Shown: positions 14,454-26,089, numbered from the stretch's first letter. The stretch is DNA of 26,089 nt from an uncultured Porphyromonas sp. (GCF_938046015.1 NZ_CALIXW010000013.1:1-26089), one strand, 5' to 3'. The notes: generated from the letters alone by a model not told the origin. Translations and numbers: made by a program.

Positions 14454-14557
14454 AAAGTAATATAATATTCGGCAGAATCTTATATAATATTTCGCCAGAA
14501 GTTATATAAGAATCGGCCGAAAGTAATATAACTTTTGCCCCAATATTATATTACTTT
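14454..14557. repeat. Five AT-rich near-palindromes at exact 22-bp spacing, bounded by a 16-bp inverted repeat
   Basis: Five boxes related to AAGTTATATAACTT are centred at 14461.5, 14483.5, 14505.5, 14527.5 and 14549.5, so each step is exactly 22 bp. GC-rich spacers (CGGCAG, CGCCAG, CGGCCG, GCCCC types) separate them. The outermost boxes are a perfect inverted repeat: AAAGTAATATAATATT at 14454-14469 and its complement at 14542-14557. The array lies in the divergent gap between the minus-strand lipoprotein operon and the plus-strand membrane protein gene, and is strikingly AT-rich against GC-rich surroundings. It could be a cooperative operator array, a small palindromic mobile element, or a nucleoid-protein site; no coding potential is seen. 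Confidence 0.8.
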
Positions 14558-14721
14558 TCCCAGCCCCAGCCTCGTCGCAGCTCCGCCCGCCGCTTTGGGG
14601 TGCTCGCCAAGGGTCTCATTCCAGCGCGCCGAACTGCCGCTCTAGGGAGCATGCCGAGCCTACTAAGGCCTGTCCTAAGTCACCCAAGGAGCTCAGCGCT
14701 AGCCTACTTCGGGAGAATGAC

Positions 14722-14729
14722 TACCTTTG
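14722..14729 (+). promoter_or_regulatory. -7 element of the 90-aa membrane protein gene
   Basis: TACCTTTG matches TAnnTTTG, placing the start near 14736, 17 nt before the chosen ATG at 14753. No TTG is seen at the -33 position. It lies inside the frame that would be used by the upstream alternative starts, which argues against those starts. Confidence 0.5.
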
Positions 14730-14752
14730 GAGTGAGAAAATACTACTTAGCC

Positions 14753-15025
14753 ATGCAGTCCTCAACCCAGCGTCCCCCCGCCTACCTTCCCGTCGTCTTC
14801 GGCTCCCTCGTACTGGGCGCTATGGTCTATCTCGGATGGATGGCAGAGCATAGCCTCCTACACTCGCTGAGCCTTGGCCTCGGCACCGTCGGCTCCATAG
14901 CGCTCTACCGCCGTGTCGCTAGGCGCTACGGCTATAGCGAGGTGTGGAAGTTCTGGGCGATCCTCACGACCTTCCTCGCGATGGGACTCGCCGCCTTCCT
15001 CTCAGGCGTCGTCTTCCACAGCTAA
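14753..15025 (+). CDS. Small integral membrane protein (90 aa)
   Basis: The product begins MQSSTQRPPAYLPVVFGSLV and has about three hydrophobic segments: PVVFGSLVLGAMVYLGWMA (about 13-31), HSLSLGLGTVGSIAL (about 37-51) and FWAILTTFLAMGLAAFLSGV (about 67-86), with a basic loop YRRVARRYGYSEVWK between the last two. It is probably an inner-membrane protein. The frame is open further upstream (ATGs at 14717 and 14600), but the first ATG after the -7 element at 14722-14729 is 14753, which also gives the usual short hydrophilic N-terminus. A large hairpin at 15091-15135 follows. No family is recognised. Confidence 0.72.
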   Translation: MQSSTQRPPAYLPVVFGSLVLGAMVYLGWMAEHSLLHSLSLGLGTVGSIALYRRVARRYGYSEVWKFWAILTTFLAMGLAAFLSGVVFHS

Positions 15026-15090
15026 GCTCCCCCACCCCGCGCCGCCAGAGGCCTCCCCCACTCCATCCCTTCCCCCATTCCCCATAGACA

Positions 15091-15135
15091 GACGGCGGAG
15101 CGGAGCAGCGATGTATGCTGCTCCGCTACGCCGTC
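15091..15135 (+). terminator. Large hairpin after the 90-aa membrane protein gene
   Basis: A 19-position stem (15091-15109 with 15117-15135) has a single mismatch and a 7-nt loop GATGTAT. No U-run follows (TCGGCGCTCT), so it could be a terminator of the Rho-helped kind, an RNA-stabilising structure, or the left border of the repeat island that begins about 100 bp later. Confidence 0.5.
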
Positions 15136-15236
15136 TCGGCGCTCTATAGCCTAGGCACAAGGGCAGGAGCCCCCTGCAGAATACCCCGCAACATCAGGAA
15201 AAGTCCTCCCCTCTGCAGTACAGCAACTGCTCGAAG

Positions 15237-15345
15237 GGTCGCCCCTGTAGGGCTCTACTCTAGTTGCTCTAGCCTACCCAGGGTTTGGTCGCCCTTGCAG
15301 GGCTACACACCCTGGGCTCTGAAAAGGATCGCCCCTATAGGGGCT
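15237..15345 (-). repeat. Single inverted copy of the 91-bp hairpin repeat
   Basis: This stretch is the reverse complement of the repeat unit found at 15681-16160, including GGTCGCCCCTGTAGGGCT, a shortened and diverged linker, CCCAGGGTTTGGTCGCCC, and ACACCCTGGGCTC. It stands alone and faces the tandem array about 340 bp away. Confidence 0.75.
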
Positions 15346-15376
15346 CAACCCTGCAGGCCGCGACTCCTGGCACACC

Positions 15377-15611
15377 CTTGGAAGCGCATACTATAGCGCC
15401 TTGGGAGGAACTGCGCTACCTTGAGGAGCGTGCACCCACGTACCCGTGGGTACCCAGATCGCAGCACTTTTGGAGGGAATACCACTATCTCGTGAGAGGG
15501 ACCGAAGCTCCTTGGGCGGGCACATACCACGTACACTTGGAAGCGCATACTGTAGCACCTTGGGAGGAAATACTGCAGTGCCCGTGGATGGAAGCGCAAT
15601 ACCTTGGGGGC
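15377..15611. repeat. Second repeat family with CCTTGGGAGG cores
   Basis: A 34-bp sequence beginning CTTGGAAGCGCATACT occurs at 15377-15410 and again at 15536-15569 with two differences, and a shorter relative (GGAAGCGCAATACCTTGGGGG) occurs near 15590-15611. The core CCTTGGGAGG or a close variant is seen at 15399, 15419, 15510, 15558 and 15602. The family sits between the inverted copy and the tandem array of the 91-bp repeat. No function is recognised and no gene is seen. Confidence 0.6.
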
Positions 15612-15680
15612 GGATGCGAGGCTCGTGGCCCCTTGTGCTGGAGATTGTATTCTTTGCTCTGCTGGCTACGACTGGGCGAG

Positions 15681-16160
15681 TAAGCCCCTATAGGGGCGGC
15701 CCTCCAAAGCCCAGGGTGCGTAGCCCTGCAAGGGCGACCAAACCCTGGGTAGGCCATAAGAACTAAGAGAAAGAGCCCTACAGGGGCGACCCCTCCAAAG
15801 CTCAGGGTGCGTAGCCCTGCAAGGGCGACCAAACCCTGGGTAGGCCATAAGAACTAAGAGAAAGAGTCCTACAGGGGCGACCCCTCCAAAGCCCAGGGTG
15901 CGTAGCCCTGCAAGGGCGACCAAACCCTGGGTAGGTCATAAGAATTAAGAGAAAGAGCCCTACAGGGGCGACCCCTCCAAAGCCCAGGGTGCGTAGCCCT
16001 GCAAGGGCGACCAAACCCTGGGGAGCAGAGCGAATAAGAACCAAGAGCCCTACAGGGGCGACCCCTCCAAAGCCCAGGGTGTGTACCCCTGCAAGGGCGA
16101 CCAAACCCTGGGGAGCAGAGCGAATAAGAACCAAGAGCCCTACAGGGGCGACCCTCCAAA
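15681..16160 (+). repeat. Tandem array of 91-bp hairpin-rich repeats
   Basis: Five complete units and a sixth partial one; the shared word CTCCAAA occurs at 15702, 15793, 15884, 15975, 16065 and 16154, giving steps of 91, 91, 91, 90 and 89 bp. Each unit holds two related halves, both with the form AGCCCT-CA-GGGCGACC: one is AGCCCTACAGGGGCGACC, the other AGCCCTGCAAGGGCGACC. The palindrome CCCAGGGT...ACCCTGGG encloses the smaller stem GCCCT/AGGGC, which is preceded by GTAG. The linker GGTAGGCCATAAGAACTAAG changes to a different one (GGGAGCAGAGCGAATAAG) in the last two full units. This resembles REP/BIME-type intergenic repeats; no transposase is present in the window. Confidence 0.85.
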
Positions 16161-16293
16161 CGCTTGAGAAGCTGCAGGCGATCGCTGCTCCCCCCTAAGC
16201 GACAGCACGAGGGAAGCTCCCTCATCCTTAGCACAGATGAGGCACCAGGCAAGGGAGAGCAGCAGCCCCAGCTGCGGCGAGAGCCTGCCGCTA

Positions 16294-16351
16294 GGAAACA
16301 AAAGCGCCCGAGCGGCTGCCTTCCCCACTCGGGGAGGACAGCCGCTCGGGC
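16294..16351 (-). terminator. Terminator of the rplA-rpoC cluster
   Basis: A 13-bp stem GCCCGAGCGGCTG (16306-16318) with 16339-16351, a smaller inner CCCC/GGGG stem, and on the minus strand the U-rich GCTTTTGTTTCC. It lies 23 bp past the rpoC stop. Confidence 0.88.
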
Positions 16352-16374
16352 GTTCTTGGCTAATGGTGCGGAGC

Positions 16375-20739
<4,365 letters not shown>

Positions 20740-20784
20740 AATCGGGATGGAAAATAATCTGTAGACTCCTGCCTTTGCCCTCAG

Positions 20785-20828
20785 CCCCTAGCTGCTCCCC
20801 CACTCTAAGCGGGGTCAGCGGCTAGGGG
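20785..20828 (-). promoter_or_regulatory. Hairpin between rpoB and rpoC
   Basis: The arms CCCCTAGC...GCTAGGGG, extended by two more pairs after one mismatch, enclose an inner CCCC/GGGG stem. It sits in the 110-bp rpoB-rpoC gap and is followed on the minus strand by a purine-rich stretch with no U-run, so it is more likely a processing or stability element than a terminator. Confidence 0.45.
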
Positions 20829-20849
20829 CGTGGGCCTAAGGATTCGGAT

Positions 20850-23800
20850 TTATTCGAGGGAGAAGCTGAGGCCAAGACCCTTGAGCTCGTTCAGCAGGAC
20901 GTTGAGCGACTCGGGGATGCCTGGCGTAGGCATGGGATCCCCCTTGACGATCGCCTCATAGGCCTTGGAGCGTCCGTGGACATCGTCCGACTTGATGGTC
21001 AGGATCTCTTGGAGGATGTGCGAAGCACCGAAGGCCTCAAGAGCCCAGACCTCCATCTCCCCGAAGCGCTGACCACCATGCTGGGCCTTACCCCCGAGGG
21101 GCTGCTGCGTGATGAGCGAGTAGGGACCGATGGAGCGCGCGTGCATCTTGTCATCGACCATGTGCCCGAGCTTGAGGAAGTAGGTCACTCCAACGGTCGC
21201 GGGCTGGTCGAAGCGCTCACCCGTACCCCCGTCGTAGAGGTAGGTCTTACCGTTGCGAGGCAGGCCAGCCTTGTCCGTCCAGGCGTGCATATCGTCGAGC
21301 GAAGCACCGTCGAAGATAGGCGTAGCGAACTTGCAGTCCAGACGACGACCCGCCCAAGCCAGGACGGCCTCGAAGATCTGACCGAGGTTCATTCGCGAAG
21401 GCACCCCGAGCGGGTTGAGGCAGAGGTCGACAGGCGTACCATCCTCGAGGAAGGGCATATCCTCCTGGCGGACGACCTTGGAGACAATACCCTTATTCCC
21501 GTGGCGACCGGCCATCTTATCCCCGACCTGGATCTTACGCTTCTTGGCGATGTAGACCTTGGCCATCTGGATGATCCCAGAGGGGAGCTCGTCGCCCATC
21601 GTCTCGTCGAGCTTCTTGCGGCGAAGCTCGGAGTCGTACTCCTTAGACTTCTTGAGGTAGTTGGCGATGACCTCAGCGATGAGCTTGTCGGTATGCTCGT
21701 TGCCCGTCCAGCTCGAGACAAGGATCTCGTTGTAGTCGAGGCTCTCGAGCTCGGTGCGGGTGAACTTGGCCCCCTTGCGGATCTTCTCGATGCCGAGGAA
21801 GTCCTTGACGCTGTTCTTGCAGGTCTTGCCCGAGGTGAGCTTGTAGAGCTTGTCGATGAAGCTGTCTCGCAGCAGGCCCTGACGCTGCTCGCCCTTGGCG
21901 TCGAGCTGGGCGACGACCTCCTTGAGCTCGGCGCGGCTCTTCTTACCCGCCTTGGAGTAGAGCTTGGTGTCGATGACTACCCCGCGCAGCGAAGGCGTGG
22001 CCTTGAGCGAAGCATCCTTGACGTCACCTGCCTTGTCGCCGAAGATGGCGCGCAGCAGCTTCTCTTCGGGCGTAGGATCGGACTCACCCTTAGGTGTGAT
22101 CTTACCGATGAGGATGTCCCCAGGGTTGACACGCGCCCCGACACGGATGATCCCGTTCTCATCGAGGTTGCGCGTAGCGTCCTCCCCGACATTGGGGATA
22201 TCGCTGGTGAGCTCTTCCATCCCGCGCTTGGTCTCACGGACGTCGAGGCTGTACTCGTCGACGTGTACCGAGGTGAAGAAGTCCTCACGGACGAGGCGCT
22301 CGTTGAGCACGATAGCATCCTCGTAGTTGTAGCCCTTCCAAGGCATGTAGGCGACCTGTACGTTGCGGCCCAGCGCCAGCTCCCCAGCCTGGGTCGAATA
22401 GCCCTCGGTCAGGATATCGCCGTGCTCGACACGCTGCCCCTTGTGGCAGATGGGGCGCAGGTCGATCGTCGTGCTCTGGTTCGTCTTGCGGAACTTGGGC
22501 AGGTGGTAGGTCGTGATGGGATCCTCGAAGCTGACGAAGATCTCGTCCTCGCTGCGGTCGTAGCGGATCTTGATGCAGGTAGCGTCTACGTAGACGACTT
22601 CACCCGAGCGCTCGGCGACGACCTGTGTACGAGAGTCGCGTACCAGCTGTGCCTCGATACCCGTACCGACGATAGGGGCCTCGGGCCGGAGGAGGGGGAC
22701 AGCCTGACGCATCATGTTCGATCCCATGAGGGCACGGTTGGCGTCGTCGTGCTCCAGGAAGGGGATGAGCGAGGCAGCAATAGAGGCGATCTGCGTAGGA
22801 GCTACGTCCATCAGCTGGACCTCCATGGGGTGTACGACGGGGAAGTCAGCCTCCTTACGCGACTTGACGGCGTCGCGGATGAAGCGGCCTTCGTCATCCA
22901 GCGGAGCATTCCCCTGAGCCACGATGAGGTCTTCCTCTTCCTCTGCGGTATAGTACTTCAGCGAGTCGTCGGAGAAGTCCACACGACCTTCCTCTACCTT
23001 GCGGTAGGGGGTGGTGATGAAGCCGAGGTTATTGATCTTGGCGTAGACGCAGAGCGAGGAGATCAGACCGATGTTTGGCCCTTCTGGCGTCTCGATAGGA
23101 CAGAGACGGCCGTAGTGGGTATAGTGTACGTCACGGACCTCGAAGCCGGCACGCTCACGCGACAGACCACCAGGGCCAAGGGCCGAGAGGCGGCGCTTGT
23201 GCGTGATCTCGGCCAGCGGGTTCGTCTGGTCCATGAACTGCGACAGCGCGTTCGTCCCGAAGAAGGAGTTCACGACCGAGGACAGCGCCTTAGCGTTGAT
23301 CAGGTCGGTGGGGACGAAGACCTCATTGTCGCGGACGTTCATACGCTCACGGACGGTGCGGGCCATACGTGCCAGGCCGACGCCGAACTGATTGTAGAGC
23401 TGCTCGCCCACGGTGCGCACACGGCGGTTGGAGAGATGGTCGATATCGTCGACGACCTCCTTGGAGTTCACCAGTGCGATGAGGTGCTTGATGATGGCTA
23501 CGATATCCTCGTTGGTCAGGACGCGGATATCTGGATCGATCTCAAGGCCGAGCTTCTTATTAATGCGATAGCGGCCGACCTCACCGAGGTCATAGCGCTT
23601 GTCAGAGAAGAAGAGGCTCTTGAGGACCTCGCGTGCGCTCTCCTCGTCGGTAGGCTCCTGGTTGCGGAGCTGACGATAGATGTAGTAGAGGGCGTCGTGC
23701 TCGGAGTTACAGGGGTCCTTCTGCAGCGTGTTGAAGATGAGGCTGAAGTCTAGGGCGTCCTCAGCCTTATCCTTGTGCAGGAGGATAGTCTTATTGCTGG

Positions 23801-24662
23801 ACTCGAGGATCAGCTCGATGTTGTCCTCCGTCAGGACGGCCTCACGGTCGACCAGCACGGTGACGCGCTCCAGTGAGACGACCTCACCCGTGTCCTCGTC
23901 ACTGAGGTCATCGATGTAGGTCTTAGTGACACGGCCAGCCAGACGGCGGCCGATGCACTTCTCCAGCTGGGTGCGGCTGACCTTCACCTCCTCGGCTAGA
24001 TCGAAGAGATCCAGAATATCCTTATCCGTCTCGATACCGATGGCACGAAGGAGCGTCGTCATAGGCAGCTTCTTCTTGCGATCGATATAGGCGTACATCA
24101 CATTGTTGGTATCGGTGGCGAACTCGATCCAAGAGCCCTTGAAAGGAATGATACGTGCCGAGTAAAGTGGCGTACCATTGGTATGGATGCTCGAGCCGAA
24201 GAATACCCCTGGCGAGCGGTGGAGCTGAGAGACGACGACGCGCTCCGCACCATTGATGACGAAGGTCCCAGCATCCGTCATATAGGGGATGTAGCCCAGG
24301 AAGACATCCTGGACTGTCGTGTCAAAGTCCTCGTGGTCGGGATCCGTACAGGAGAGCTTGAGCTTTGCCTTGAGGGGCACACTATAGGTCAGCCCACGGC
24401 TAAAGCATTCCTCAATGGTGTACTTCGGAGGATCGACATAGTAGTCGAGGAATTCGAGGACGAAGTTATTGCGCGTATCGGCAATCGGGAAGTTCTCGTT
24501 GAAGACGCGGTAGAGTCCTTCGCTCTTACGCGACTCGGTAGCTGTGTCCAGCTGGAAGAAGTCGCGGAAGGACTTCAATTGGACCTCGAGGAAGTCTGGG
24601 AACTCCAGGGGGTTCTTGATCGAGGCGAAGTTGACTCTCCGTGATTGAGGATTAGCGGCCAT
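20850..24662 (-). CDS. rpoB: DNA-directed RNA polymerase subunit beta
   Basis: The beta subunit of RNA polymerase, 1270 aa, starting MAANPQSRRVNFASIKNPLE. The rifampicin-binding region is near residues 465-515 (ALSQFMDQTNPLAEITHKRR, then LSALGPGGLSRERAGFEVRD). The positions equivalent to E. coli Q513, D516, H526 and S531 all carry the wild-type residues, so no classical rifampicin-resistance change is seen. Further on are CPIETPEGPNIGLI, GNKGIVSKV and the C-terminal WALEAFGASHILQEILTIKS. The gene is preceded by a 120-bp gap with a terminator-like hairpin after rplL and followed by rpoC. There is no Shine-Dalgarno sequence. Confidence 0.99.
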   Translation of the reverse strand: MAANPQSRRVNFASIKNPLEFPDFLEVQLKSFRDFFQLDTATESRKSEGLYRVFNENFPIADTRNNFVLEFLDYYVDPPKYTIEECFSRGLTYSVPLKAKLKLSCTDPDHEDFDTTVQDVFLGYIPYMTDAGTFVINGAERVVVSQLHRSPGVFFGSSIHTNGTPLYSARIIPFKGSWIEFATDTNNVMYAYIDRKKKLPMTTLLRAIGIETDKDILDLFDLAEEVKVSRTQLEKCIGRRLAGRVTKTYIDDLSDEDTGEVVSLERVTVLVDREAVLTEDNIELILESSNKTILLHKDKAEDALDFSLIFNTLQKDPCNSEHDALYYIYRQLRNQEPTDEESAREVLKSLFFSDKRYDLGEVGRYRINKKLGLEIDPDIRVLTNEDIVAIIKHLIALVNSKEVVDDIDHLSNRRVRTVGEQLYNQFGVGLARMARTVRERMNVRDNEVFVPTDLINAKALSSVVNSFFGTNALSQFMDQTNPLAEITHKRRLSALGPGGLSRERAGFEVRDVHYTHYGRLCPIETPEGPNIGLISSLCVYAKINNLGFITTPYRKVEEGRVDFSDDSLKYYTAEEEEDLIVAQGNAPLDDEGRFIRDAVKSRKEADFPVVHPMEVQLMDVAPTQIASIAASLIPFLEHDDANRALMGSNMMRQAVPLLRPEAPIVGTGIEAQLVRDSRTQVVAERSGEVVYVDATCIKIRYDRSEDEIFVSFEDPITTYHLPKFRKTNQSTTIDLRPICHKGQRVEHGDILTEGYSTQAGELALGRNVQVAYMPWKGYNYEDAIVLNERLVREDFFTSVHVDEYSLDVRETKRGMEELTSDIPNVGEDATRNLDENGIIRVGARVNPGDILIGKITPKGESDPTPEEKLLRAIFGDKAGDVKDASLKATPSLRGVVIDTKLYSKAGKKSRAELKEVVAQLDAKGEQRQGLLRDSFIDKLYKLTSGKTCKNSVKDFLGIEKIRKGAKFTRTELESLDYNEILVSSWTGNEHTDKLIAEVIANYLKKSKEYDSELRRKKLDETMGDELPSGIIQMAKVYIAKKRKIQVGDKMAGRHGNKGIVSKVVRQEDMPFLEDGTPVDLCLNPLGVPSRMNLGQIFEAVLAWAGRRLDCKFATPIFDGASLDDMHAWTDKAGLPRNGKTYLYDGGTGERFDQPATVGVTYFLKLGHMVDDKMHARSIGPYSLITQQPLGGKAQHGGQRFGEMEVWALEAFGASHILQEILTIKSDDVHGRSKAYEAIVKGDPMPTPGIPESLNVLLNELKGLGLSFSLE

Positions 24663-24710
24663 CTATATATCTGAGTGATGTGATAGTACGGATTCGTTAT
24701 TCTAAGACAC

Positions 24711-24747
24711 GAAAAGGTTAAGACCCCCCTCGCAGGGGGTCTTAACC
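24711..24747 (-). terminator. Attenuator-like terminator between rplL and rpoB
   Basis: A perfect 13-bp stem, GGTTAAGACCCCC (24716-24728) with 24735-24747, a 6-nt loop, and on the minus strand a following CTTTTCG. In many bacteria partial termination between rplL and rpoB sets the high ratio of L7/L12 and L10 to polymerase, and this hairpin is well placed for that role. Partial read-through is inferred from rpoB having no visible promoter of its own. Confidence 0.75.
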
Positions 24748-24782
24748 ATAATCACCTGTAGGACAGGTGGTATAGCGTTAGC

Positions 24783-25151
24783 TTACTTCAGCTCTACTTC
24801 AGCGCCGGCTTCTTCGAGAGCCTTCTTCAGCGCTTCAGCCGTAGCCTTGTCTACACCCTCCTTGACAGGAGCGGGAGCAGCGTCTACGATGTCCTTAGCT
24901 TCCTTCAGACCGAGGCCGCACTGTTCCTTCACAGCCTTGACGACCTGAAGCTTAGCAGCACCTGCGCTCTTGAGGATCACATCGAAGGAAGACTTTTCTT
25001 CTTCCTGAGCGCCTTCAGCGGGGCCAGCAACCACTACAGCAGCTGCTGCGGGTTCGATTCCGTACTCATCCTTGAGGATAGCTGCGAGTTCGCTTACTTC
25101 CTTTACCGTCAGGTTTACTAGCTGTTCGGCAATTGCTTTGATATCTGCCAT
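24783..25151 (-). CDS. rplL: 50S ribosomal protein L7/L12
   Basis: The multicopy stalk protein that recruits translation factors. The product has 122 aa: an N-terminal dimerisation and L10-binding helix region (MADIKAIAEQLVNLTVKEVS), an Ala/Glu-rich hinge at about 35-55, and the globular factor-binding domain with SFDVILKSAGAAKLQVVKAV and CGLGLKEAKDIVDAAPAPVK. It is 48 bp downstream of rplJ. The stop is followed by the attenuator-like hairpin at 24711-24747. Confidence 0.98.
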   Translation of the reverse strand: MADIKAIAEQLVNLTVKEVSELAAILKDEYGIEPAAAAVVVAGPAEGAQEEEKSSFDVILKSAGAAKLQVVKAVKEQCGLGLKEAKDIVDAAPAPVKEGVDKATAEALKKALEEAGAEVELK

Positions 25152-25199
25152 GTCGATTGATTATTTCGTTGTTGTTGATTCTTGTTACTGTATAGGGGC

Positions 25200-25706
25200 T
25201 TACTCAGCTGCAGCTTCCTCTGCCTTGTCCTTGTTCTCAAGCGCAGAGACCACGTTGCGGATAGGCGACTGGAGGAGCGCGACGACGTCGGCGATGAGCT
25301 CTTCCTTGCTCTTGATGGCGACGAGCTCAGCGAGCTGGTCAGCACCGTAGAAGCCAGTCTCAGCGTAGGCAGCCTTGAGGCGCAGCTTCGACTCTTCCTT
25401 CTTATCCTTAGCGAAGTCCTTGATGATCTTGGCGGGGGCGTTAGCTACCGTGGTGAACATGATAGCCGTGTTGCCCTTCAGCGCGCTGTAGAGGGTAGCG
25501 AAGTCCGTCTCAGCCTCAGAAAGCGCCTTGCGTAGGAGCGTGTTCTTAGCTACGACGAGCTTGATCCCACCCTTGTTGCAGGCACGACGGAGCAGAGCCG
25601 TCTTAGCTGCATCGAGACCTTCGATGTTGGTCAGGTAGAAGTGTGGATACTCGTTGAGGTAGCCCTTGAGCTGCTCTACTACAAGTCCTTTATTTTCCTT
25701 TCTCAT
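25200..25706 (-). CDS. rplJ: 50S ribosomal protein L10
   Basis: L10 is the base of the ribosomal stalk and binds L7/L12 dimers through its C-terminal helix; the L10-L12 complex represses its own mRNA in several bacteria. The product has 168 aa and begins MRKENKGLVVEQLKGYLNEY. The RNA-binding domain contains ALLRRACNKGGIKLVVAKNT (about 36-55), and the C-terminal helix is Ala/Glu-rich (SALENKDKAEEAAAE). It is 17 bp downstream of rplA. Confidence 0.98.
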   Translation of the reverse strand: MRKENKGLVVEQLKGYLNEYPHFYLTNIEGLDAAKTALLRRACNKGGIKLVVAKNTLLRKALSEAETDFATLYSALKGNTAIMFTTVANAPAKIIKDFAKDKKEESKLRLKAAYAETGFYGADQLAELVAIKSKEELIADVVALLQSPIRNVVSALENKDKAEEAAAE

Positions 25707-25723
25707 GATTTCTTCCTTTGCTA

Positions 25724-26089
25724 TTATTCTTCTATTGACTTAGGATCGATCTTGATACTCGGGCTCATAGTGCTAGAGAGGTAGATGCTCTTGACATAAG
25801 TCCCCTTAGCAGCTGTTGGCTTGAGACGAATGAGCGTAGAGATGATCTCATGAGCATTGTCGTAGATCTGTTCGGGAGAGAAGGAGACCTTACCGATTGA
25901 GGTATGCACGATACCCGTCTTATCTACCTTGAAGTCAATCTTACCTGACTTCACTTCCTTCACAGCTGCGGCAACGTCATTGGTCACTGTACCACTCTTT
26001 GGGTTAGGCATGAGACCACGAGGGCCGAGGACACGACCAAGAGCACCAATCTTACCCATGATAGCAGGCATCGTGATAATCACGTCTAT
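25724..26089 (-). CDS. rplA: 50S ribosomal protein L1 (partial, N-terminus beyond window)
   Basis: L1 forms the mobile stalk near the E site and guides deacylated tRNA out of the ribosome. Only the C-terminal 121 residues are present; the frame is open to the window edge, so the true start is outside. The L1 signature is visible as GRVLGPRGLMPNPKSGTV, followed by VKEVKSGKIDFKVDKTGIVH, and the C-terminus is TMSPSIKIDPKSIEE. It precedes rplJ by 17 bp in the usual rplK-rplA-rplJ-rplL order. Confidence 0.97.
   Translation of the reverse strand: MDVIITMPAIMGKIGALGRVLGPRGLMPNPKSGTVTNDVAAAVKEVKSGKIDFKVDKTGIVHTSIGKVSFSPEQIYDNAHEIISTLIRLKPTAAKGTYVKSIYLSSTMSPSIKIDPKSIEE

Noticed and set aside
14600..14752. 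Upstream extension of the 90-aa membrane protein (starts at 14600 or 14717)
   Set aside because: The -7 element at 14722-14729 lies inside the extension, and the extra residues look non-protein-like, so the start at 14753 is preferred.
15681..16160. Possible CRISPR array
   Set aside because: The whole 91-bp unit is conserved, with no unique spacers of constant length, and no cas genes are in the window.
15485..16252. Overlapping minus-strand frames reading VALAGLRTLGFGG, GRPCRATHPGLW and PRVWSPLQGYAP
   Set aside because: These are the 91-bp repeat read in three frames. Since 91 is not a multiple of 3, each successive unit shifts frame, and all frames happen to be open. There is no start-site signal or domain.
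20976..23753. A 925-codon open frame antisense to rpoB
   Set aside because: Same reason: a shadow of rpoB codon use, with acidic low-complexity translation and no known motif.

Overview
The window looks like chromosomal DNA from a GC-rich member of the Bacteroidota, most probably a Porphyromonas-like species. The evidence is the style of the ribosomal and RNA polymerase proteins, two TonB-dependent receptors with an N-terminal carboxypeptidase-regulatory-like domain, a general lack of Shine-Dalgarno sequences, and repeated TTG-N19-21-TAnnTTTG promoters (the Bacteroidota housekeeping -33/-7 pattern). The genus is inferred; the phylum is well supported. Almost every gene is on the minus strand.

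Layout from left to right. 1-3602 (minus): the distal half of the spc ribosomal operon, read rpsH-rplF-rplR-rpsE-rpmD-rplO-secY, with secY cut by the window edge. rpsN and rplE, which usually lie just upstream of rpsH, are absent; instead rpsH has its own promoter and a leader of about 110 nt. 3603-8031: small single-gene units, each with its own promoter or terminator: a 71-aa lipoprotein, tRNA-Ala(GGC), a DUF695/RraB-type protein, an LCM-type methyltransferase, and on the plus strand a 67-aa winged-helix protein. 8032-14303 (minus): two adjacent outer-membrane receptor modules, a 161-aa lipoprotein followed by a 793-aa TonB-dependent receptor, and a secreted TPR-type protein followed 6 bp later by a 727-aa TonB-dependent receptor.

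14304-16374 is the most unusual part. It holds an AT-rich array of five near-palindromes spaced exactly 22 bp apart and bounded by a perfect 16-bp inverted repeat, a 90-aa membrane protein gene on the plus strand, and then about 1.3 kb without a credible gene. That stretch is filled with hairpin-rich 91-bp tandem repeats, one inverted copy of the same repeat, and a second repeat family.

16375-26089 (minus) is the rplA(partial)-rplJ-rplL-rpoB-rpoC cluster. It has a terminator-like hairpin between rplL and rpoB, a hairpin between rpoB and rpoC, and a strong terminator after rpoC. The window therefore puts core transcription and translation genes on either side of an envelope and repeat region. 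The best candidates for something undescribed are the 22-bp phased array, the 91-bp hairpin array, and the split spc operon with its new leader.
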